A stretch of 64,000 nucleotides of DNA from assembly GCA_008692225.1 (NCBI GenBank), contig VICG01000004.1:1674501-1738500 (forward strand), read 5' to 3'. This document shows positions 58,617-64,000 of the stretch, piece by piece (positions within the stretch are counted from its first letter, which is position 1; every line of letters starts with the position of its first letter). The notes beneath the pieces are model-generated. The model was not told the origin of the DNA, did no database searches, and saw only the letters and a program-made list of their open reading frames with translations. The DNA comes from Monilinia fructicola. Its lineage: Eukaryota; Ascomycota; Leotiomycetes; Helotiales; Sclerotiniaceae. Position numbers and translations under genes: made by a program.

Positions 58617-61600
58617 GTTTTTGAATATGATATTGTACTGGTGGTTGTAGTCGTTGTACCTCGATGTGATTGACTTGTGTATCGATAACTTGTAGATCGA
58701 GACTTGATTCTAGAGTTTGATACTGAGAACTTTGGAATGATCTTGCAACAAGGAGATAAAAATAAAAGATACACCAAGCTATAAAGTCATAAAAAAGAAA
58801 GTCGTTATTGTCCTGAACCGTATTGGCCGTATTGGAAAGAAAATATGCGACGGTTCCTATTGTCTCTAGACCTCAATCCTATTGTGGTCTCTCGGTTGAG
58901 GTTAAAATACGGCTCGGCTGTATGAACAATAAGGAAAAGAAATTGTTCGAGAAAAAAATACACGATAAAAGTGAATATAATCTTTCGATAAAATTTCACA
59001 GGAAATTAAAAAAGACAATGACGATCATCAGCTCGTAATATTGAATTTCCAAATTTCGCGATTGAGTGAGAAAATATCCGACCAGCGGAATCCTATAGAG
59101 GAGTGAAGTTGGCGCAGCTGGTTACTATGCGTGGAGGCACTGAGAGGATCAGTTGGCTATATAAAAATCCGAATTGCCTCGCCTCAAGCCTGACAAAGGC
59201 GGATCGAAGAAGCAGGGATTCTGCTTTTTTGGGGCAAGGGTGGCGGAAGATTGGGTCAAAAGATTCAAGATAATAATGAAGAGATGCAGATAGGCGCGTG
59301 AGATGTGAGGAGGCGAATAAGTAGGTAGGCTAACGCAACTTGAAAGCAAGCAACCAATTTGTTATTTATATAGGCGACTGTTGAAACGATATGGGATGAT
59401 TATATCTTCTCCCAATTTGATAAGTTCGATAGTTCAATCTGTTTTGTTTCGTTTTGTTTTCGTAGAGGTCGTATGGTCGGTCGGATGAGTGTGTATGTAT
59501 ATGCACTCCTTGAAAGAAGAGTTATGATATTTCCCAACTTGATTGACCCCAGTGAAAATCAGTTGGTTGAAAGTGCCGGGTTTAGATTTGTCGATGCGTT
59601 TTATCAAGGGTTGTTGTAAGATGTATCGATAGTTGAGGGTATTGAGAACGTTGAGATGTCTATAAAAGGAAGAATGTCGAAGTTTCTGATGAGAATGTAA
59701 ATGATATATAGGAGAGTTGCAGACGATATATGTAAATATCTTCTTCTGTCGATCAAGGTTGGAGGCAGGTATGTATAATAGTTTACGTTTTCCTTTTCTT
59801 AAGCTTTAAAGGAGTTTTAATTGATTTTCATATGCTCCAATGCTTTTTCCCCCTACAGTATCCGGCTTTTCCTTGCCAGAACCAAAGTAAGTATCTTTGA
59901 GTCCAGTAAGGAAATGTTAAGTTCGTTAGGGAATAATTGGCCCAGGTTAAACGTGTATTCAAAAACCAAATGGAGCCCTAGGCGCTGGAAAAGGAATGCT
60001 TGGGATTGATACCCCTCGCTCTCAAAATGGAACCAAGGATGCGAGTGGCTCAATGGCTAATCGTTCAGGATGACAAGGATTTCTTTTAAGCTATAACAGC
60101 AGCAAGGTATGTATTGGTAGATTGGATTTTCGAAAGGATAGGCGATGATTGAAAAAGGGTCAGATTGGTGGCGTAGATGGACCAATGCGGCCAAATGCAG
60201 CCAATGCAGCGGGTCGTTTTTAAAAAGGGTTTCAGATGTACACCTTGCGCCCGAGGATCAGATGGCAGGCGAGACAACCACACTAGAGTACAAGGGCTAG
60301 GTTGAAACCAAAGCAGAAGGGTTTATTTTCGAACTAATCGATCAATCCAGAAGATCTTGAGAGTAACAGTGAATGATTTGTTCGTGACGCTGCTTCAAAG
60401 ATGTTGTCAGACAAGTGGAAGTCGAAATAGTACAACGATGCTGTACTACAATGCACCAAGAGCTGAGCAAGAGTCGAAATTCGAATCTATACTTCCGTAT
60501 AAGAGGAGGGAGTAGTAGTAAGTATGGCAACGAGCTAAGATGTATGTGTAGTGAGCTGGAGCATAAGCATAAGCATAAGCAATTCCACTGGTCGTTATGT
60601 TGTGTACAGAGTAAGGATGATCTTTGGACTGTAGCTCTATCGTTCTCGTCGCCTTTTTAGATTGGTTTGTTCGTTGGTTTCTTCGATTTCTTGAGTTGAT
60701 TCGTTACTCTAAACTCCTCTGGCCAAGTGCCGTTGAGGAAGGGTTGAAGTAAGGCTGTGCGGGTATGAGTTGAGAATCCTGAAACCACTGAACGAATTCA
60801 ATTTTTTGCGAAGCTATTCAACTAAACCAATAATTGTGTATTGGAAATGATGCGTGAGGGAAACGCACCGAAGGGGGAAGATTTATTGACGATGATAAAA
60901 TGGAGAAGTATTGGGAATCATCAATATGATTCCACAATATCACAAACTTATTCACACTATGACTGGTTGCGATCTCACATCACTCCGCATTGCGAGTAAT
61001 GGTTAACACCGGTATTTAAATGGATCAACATATACGTGTCGAGCATTCTGAGTACATATTTCGAGCGGTGAATGTGACACTTCAGCGAATATCCCATGAT
61101 TTGGCAACGATCACACAACAAATATACCCTGTATATAAGAAGATATGAGTCTGAAAGTATAGAATTATTCGAAATTTGTGGATGATTGATCATTCATCAG
61201 TCAATGCTGTAGGGTTGTATAATGCTTGCGACCTCCACCTGGGCACTGTACACATCATGCGCAGTCCGGGGATGACGACGTTTTGTTCACGATTTCATGA
61301 TGCCCAGATACCCAGATGCCCAGATCCCCATATATCACCAGCCCAACCAACCTCTTCAAAAGAAAGGGAGGTAGGTGTCAAGAAACTTGAAGGCAAAAAA
61401 CGTTCGATTTTCTCCATGGAAGTCGTAATAGTAGTACCCGTGTATGTGGCTCAGAGAGATGACTGGAGTAAATTTACCTGAATGAAGTAATGATTCTAAT
61501 CAGGACATGGATGTCATACTGTAATGCATACTCCGTCCGGCTCCGAATACAGTAGTATACACACCTCCAGCTACTTCCGTACTCACCATGGTAATGCCGA

Positions 61601-62390
61601 ACGAGATTGCCCCTCCCCCTCATAAGGATGGATTTCCGAGACGAGGCTTAGGTCGGTGTAGTACGGATATCCATGGTGATGATGGCGATGATACTGTATC
61701 GATGATGGCAACGATAAAAGATTCATACTCGATCATTCAGTCATGCATGGTAGGTCATTGGTGAAATACGACAAAGCCAAGCGCTGGGGTAAGGAATCAG
61801 AGTTCTTTCGATATTACTTCTAAAGTAACTTCTAGATAACTTCAGCCAAGGGATTCAAGTAAGTAAGTGGGTAAGGAATATATTATTAGTAGTATACTAC
61901 TGTAGTAGGTAACCTTACTGTAGAGATGTGTAGATCCAATTAGATTTCGGATTAACAGATTCACAAGGCTTGGGACAAAATCGCGTTTTCGGTAGAGCTT
62001 CATCATTACTGGAATTTATTAACCTTAACCCAGCCCCCTTTTTCTGTTGACTCCCCAGCCATAATATTCGCCAACGAGAAGAGTACGGAGTATCGTAATT
62101 CTACTTCGGTCGGGGCGATATGAAAGGCGGAAATCGAGGCCGATCGATAGCTTCCAAGGTTACTTCTTGACCAATTTTCTAGAATTCTTCCTATATTGAT
62201 GATTGTTGTTGTGTGACTGAAAGTTCAAAACTCTTCATTAGGAATTGTGAGGTTATTGGTCGAAACGAATGGCTTCGCCTGAAACATCCACTTGTTGCAC
62301 CCATCTCAGATATGTTTCTGGGTCTGTTTCCTCTCAGAGTTTCACTGCCACATTACCATCCGAACATTATCATCTAATTCCTGTATTTCT

Positions 62391-62438
62391 TTCTCTGTCT
62401 CTGTCTCTGTCTCTGTCTCTGTCTCTGTCTCTGTCTCC
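62391..62438. repeat. (CTGTCT)n hexamer array
   Basis: About eight perfect hexamer units, ending 16 bases before a TACCTAGGTA palindrome. Confidence 0.9.
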
Positions 62439-62453
62439 CCAGAGTTCTTGCGT

Positions 62454-62463
62454 TACCTAGGTA
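62454..62463. repeat. TACCTAGGTA palindrome, copy 4
   Basis: Exact copy, with a near copy (CTAGGTAGGTA) 15 bases downstream. Confidence 0.9.
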
Positions 62464-64000
62464 GTTAGCATTATGGCTAGGTAGGTATGTCTTCGTACTC
62501 CTCCTTCCTTGCCGTAGATCCAAGTCATGCTGATTTACAATAACATTAGCCAACCTATGAAATATTTGTATTCATCGATGCCAACACTAGCTCCTTCGTG
62601 TAATTTCAAAAGTTATACACCCTCAAAACCCATAAATGGCCAATCAGATCATCAGACGATACCACATCCGGCCTCTCCATATATCACGAGTAGCTTTTCC
62701 ACTTTCAAAGCTTTATACAGTGTGGCAGTGCGATAAAACTTGGAAGGAAATATCTCAAATTTTCTATCGTTTACACACACCCATAATGCGCATCATTTCT
62801 CGGAAGATGTCTTACATTAATCATGCGGTCATTCCGGACGTTTTTCAGCAATTCAACACCTTTCTTCGGTTGTGCAAGATTTCTCTTGGCTATTGATGAT
62901 GATGATATTCATGATCTCATCACAAATATGATGATCATGTTACAGTAAAACATTTTTAAGCGTTACGGGTCTCTTTCAAGGTCTAATCAAAATGGGACCG
63001 GGCGGCTAATGATTACACGCAACGCGCGAATGTCGCTTTATTTATCTCTTTCAACCGTCTTATTCAAGCGTCTGGATCTATTTTTGTTATCCCGGCGATA
63101 ATTGGGTTTGGTTGAAACAGCAAACAATATATTCTTATAAGCATTATCTTGTTTCTCTTGCGCGGCTACCGTTTTATGCGTTATCATTACCCAGCGGATG
63201 TATTCAAGCAATCGACAGGATATGCCCAATGATCAACAGAACTAAGTGGTTCTATGTTGAAACACCAGATACCATACCGTAAGGAATTGCTTTATGAATC
63301 GAATCCAAGGAGCGCTTTCGTTATTTCCAGGCCATTTCGTATGTTATTAAGGATTGCATTATTGAACATCAAAGTCATATGTTTGATACTCCTCATACGC
63401 CACTTCCTTTTTTATCTTATTCACGTGTTCTTACATGAATGTCATGGAGTAGTTGCTCGCAAATTTCTTTTTCGTTGTTGCTATGCTTATTCATGGCGTG
63501 ACGCATCCTTCTTTGCAACGGTAGCTTCACGACACGTGAAGGAAGTGGCACAGTATTGACCATACCCATTGATGATCATCTGTGTTTATACTCATCCGTC
63601 CCATGTTTGGCTTTTAGTACGTAAAGTCTCGCGATAACGGTGGTGACGGTAATTCCGTATGCAAAGATTCGTTCCTCCGAAAGGAGCGGAGGAAGATGTG
63701 GCTGTTCATGCTTTCCCACACTTGAATATAAGTCCAATGTAGTCATCGTGAAGTGCATCATTTGATTTGATCCGGAGATACAATTGTGGGGGGAAGAAAG
63801 AAAAATCAAATCAGAAAGTATGATTTCCAATGTGTAGTAATTATTAATCCGATTCCATGTTTCCACATTAGACATTTCGCTATAATCTCATGCCGGATAG
63901 CATTCTACCACGATGGAAGCAAGCTTTGTTGATTTAGCATGTCATACAAGTAATGCTTTTAGCATTCTCCTATACGAGATAGACGAAAATAGCTGTTCTC

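Larger units (their letters stand above)
58617..64000. other. 5.4 kb region without a recognisable gene
   Basis: This is the upstream region of the PCL cyclin and extends to the window edge. No open frame longer than about 100 codons has protein-like character, and I found no tRNA or 5S rRNA. It holds GCATAA repeats (about 60560-60582), an ACTCCG/TACGGAGT pair (about 61529 and 62083), a CTCTGT hexamer array (62391-62438) and TACCTAGGTA (62454-62463). A long cyclin 5' leader, non-coding transcripts or unrecognised multi-exon genes are possible. Confidence 0.5.

Overview
This is a nuclear window from a filamentous ascomycete. The genes have short introns (about 50-220 bases) with GTAAGT/GTATGT-type donors. 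The background base composition is moderately AT-rich, and several proteins are typical of Pezizomycotina (a 2EXR-family protein, a QDE-2-like Argonaute, a secreted pectinesterase). The best clue to the species is the sterol 3-keto reductase ERG27. Its numbering places Thr63, Leu195, Pro238, Val309, Ala314, Ser336 and Phe412 exactly where I remember them in Botrytis cinerea Erg27, the fenhexamid target. I therefore infer Botrytis or a very close Sclerotiniaceae relative.

Layout, left to right: NUP98-NUP96 nucleoporin precursor (minus, cut by the left edge); centrin CDC31 (plus); epsin (minus); mitochondrial EngB-type GTPase (minus) head-to-head with the ATP-synthase assembly factor FMC1 (plus); an unrecognised 1,266-residue Pro/Ser-rich, coiled-coil protein (plus); a 2EXR-family protein (plus); a GC-rich locus of uncertain strand (24.2-25.2 kb); Argonaute (minus); a 14-TM MFS efflux transporter (plus); a pectin methylesterase (plus); a DNAJC9-like J-protein (plus); the telomere-capping protein STN1 (plus); a vacuolar Ca2+/H+ exchanger (minus); a 5.8 kb gene-poor stretch with many microsatellites and a 1 kb AT-rich, RIP-like island; glycerol-3-phosphate acyltransferase (minus) head-to-head with ERG27 (plus); an archaemetzincin-type metalloprotease (minus); a PCL-type cyclin (minus); then 5.4 kb without a recognisable gene.

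Most genes are unrelated housekeeping neighbours; I see no secondary-metabolite cluster or complete mobile element. Two divergent pairs may share promoters: EngB/FMC1 (both mitochondrial, 204 bp apart) and GPAT/ERG27 (both ER lipid synthesis, 1.1 kb apart). The MFS pump and pectinesterase are the genes most directly tied to a plant-associated lifestyle. Exon coordinates were worked out by hand from splice signals, reading-frame closure and family conservation. Every multi-exon model listed closes in frame except the uncertain locus at 24.2 kb.

The most notable non-coding signal is a pair of short motifs that recur in the intergenic DNA. TACCTAGGTA occurs as four exact copies, and an ACTCCGTA/TACGGAGT family has at least ten copies.
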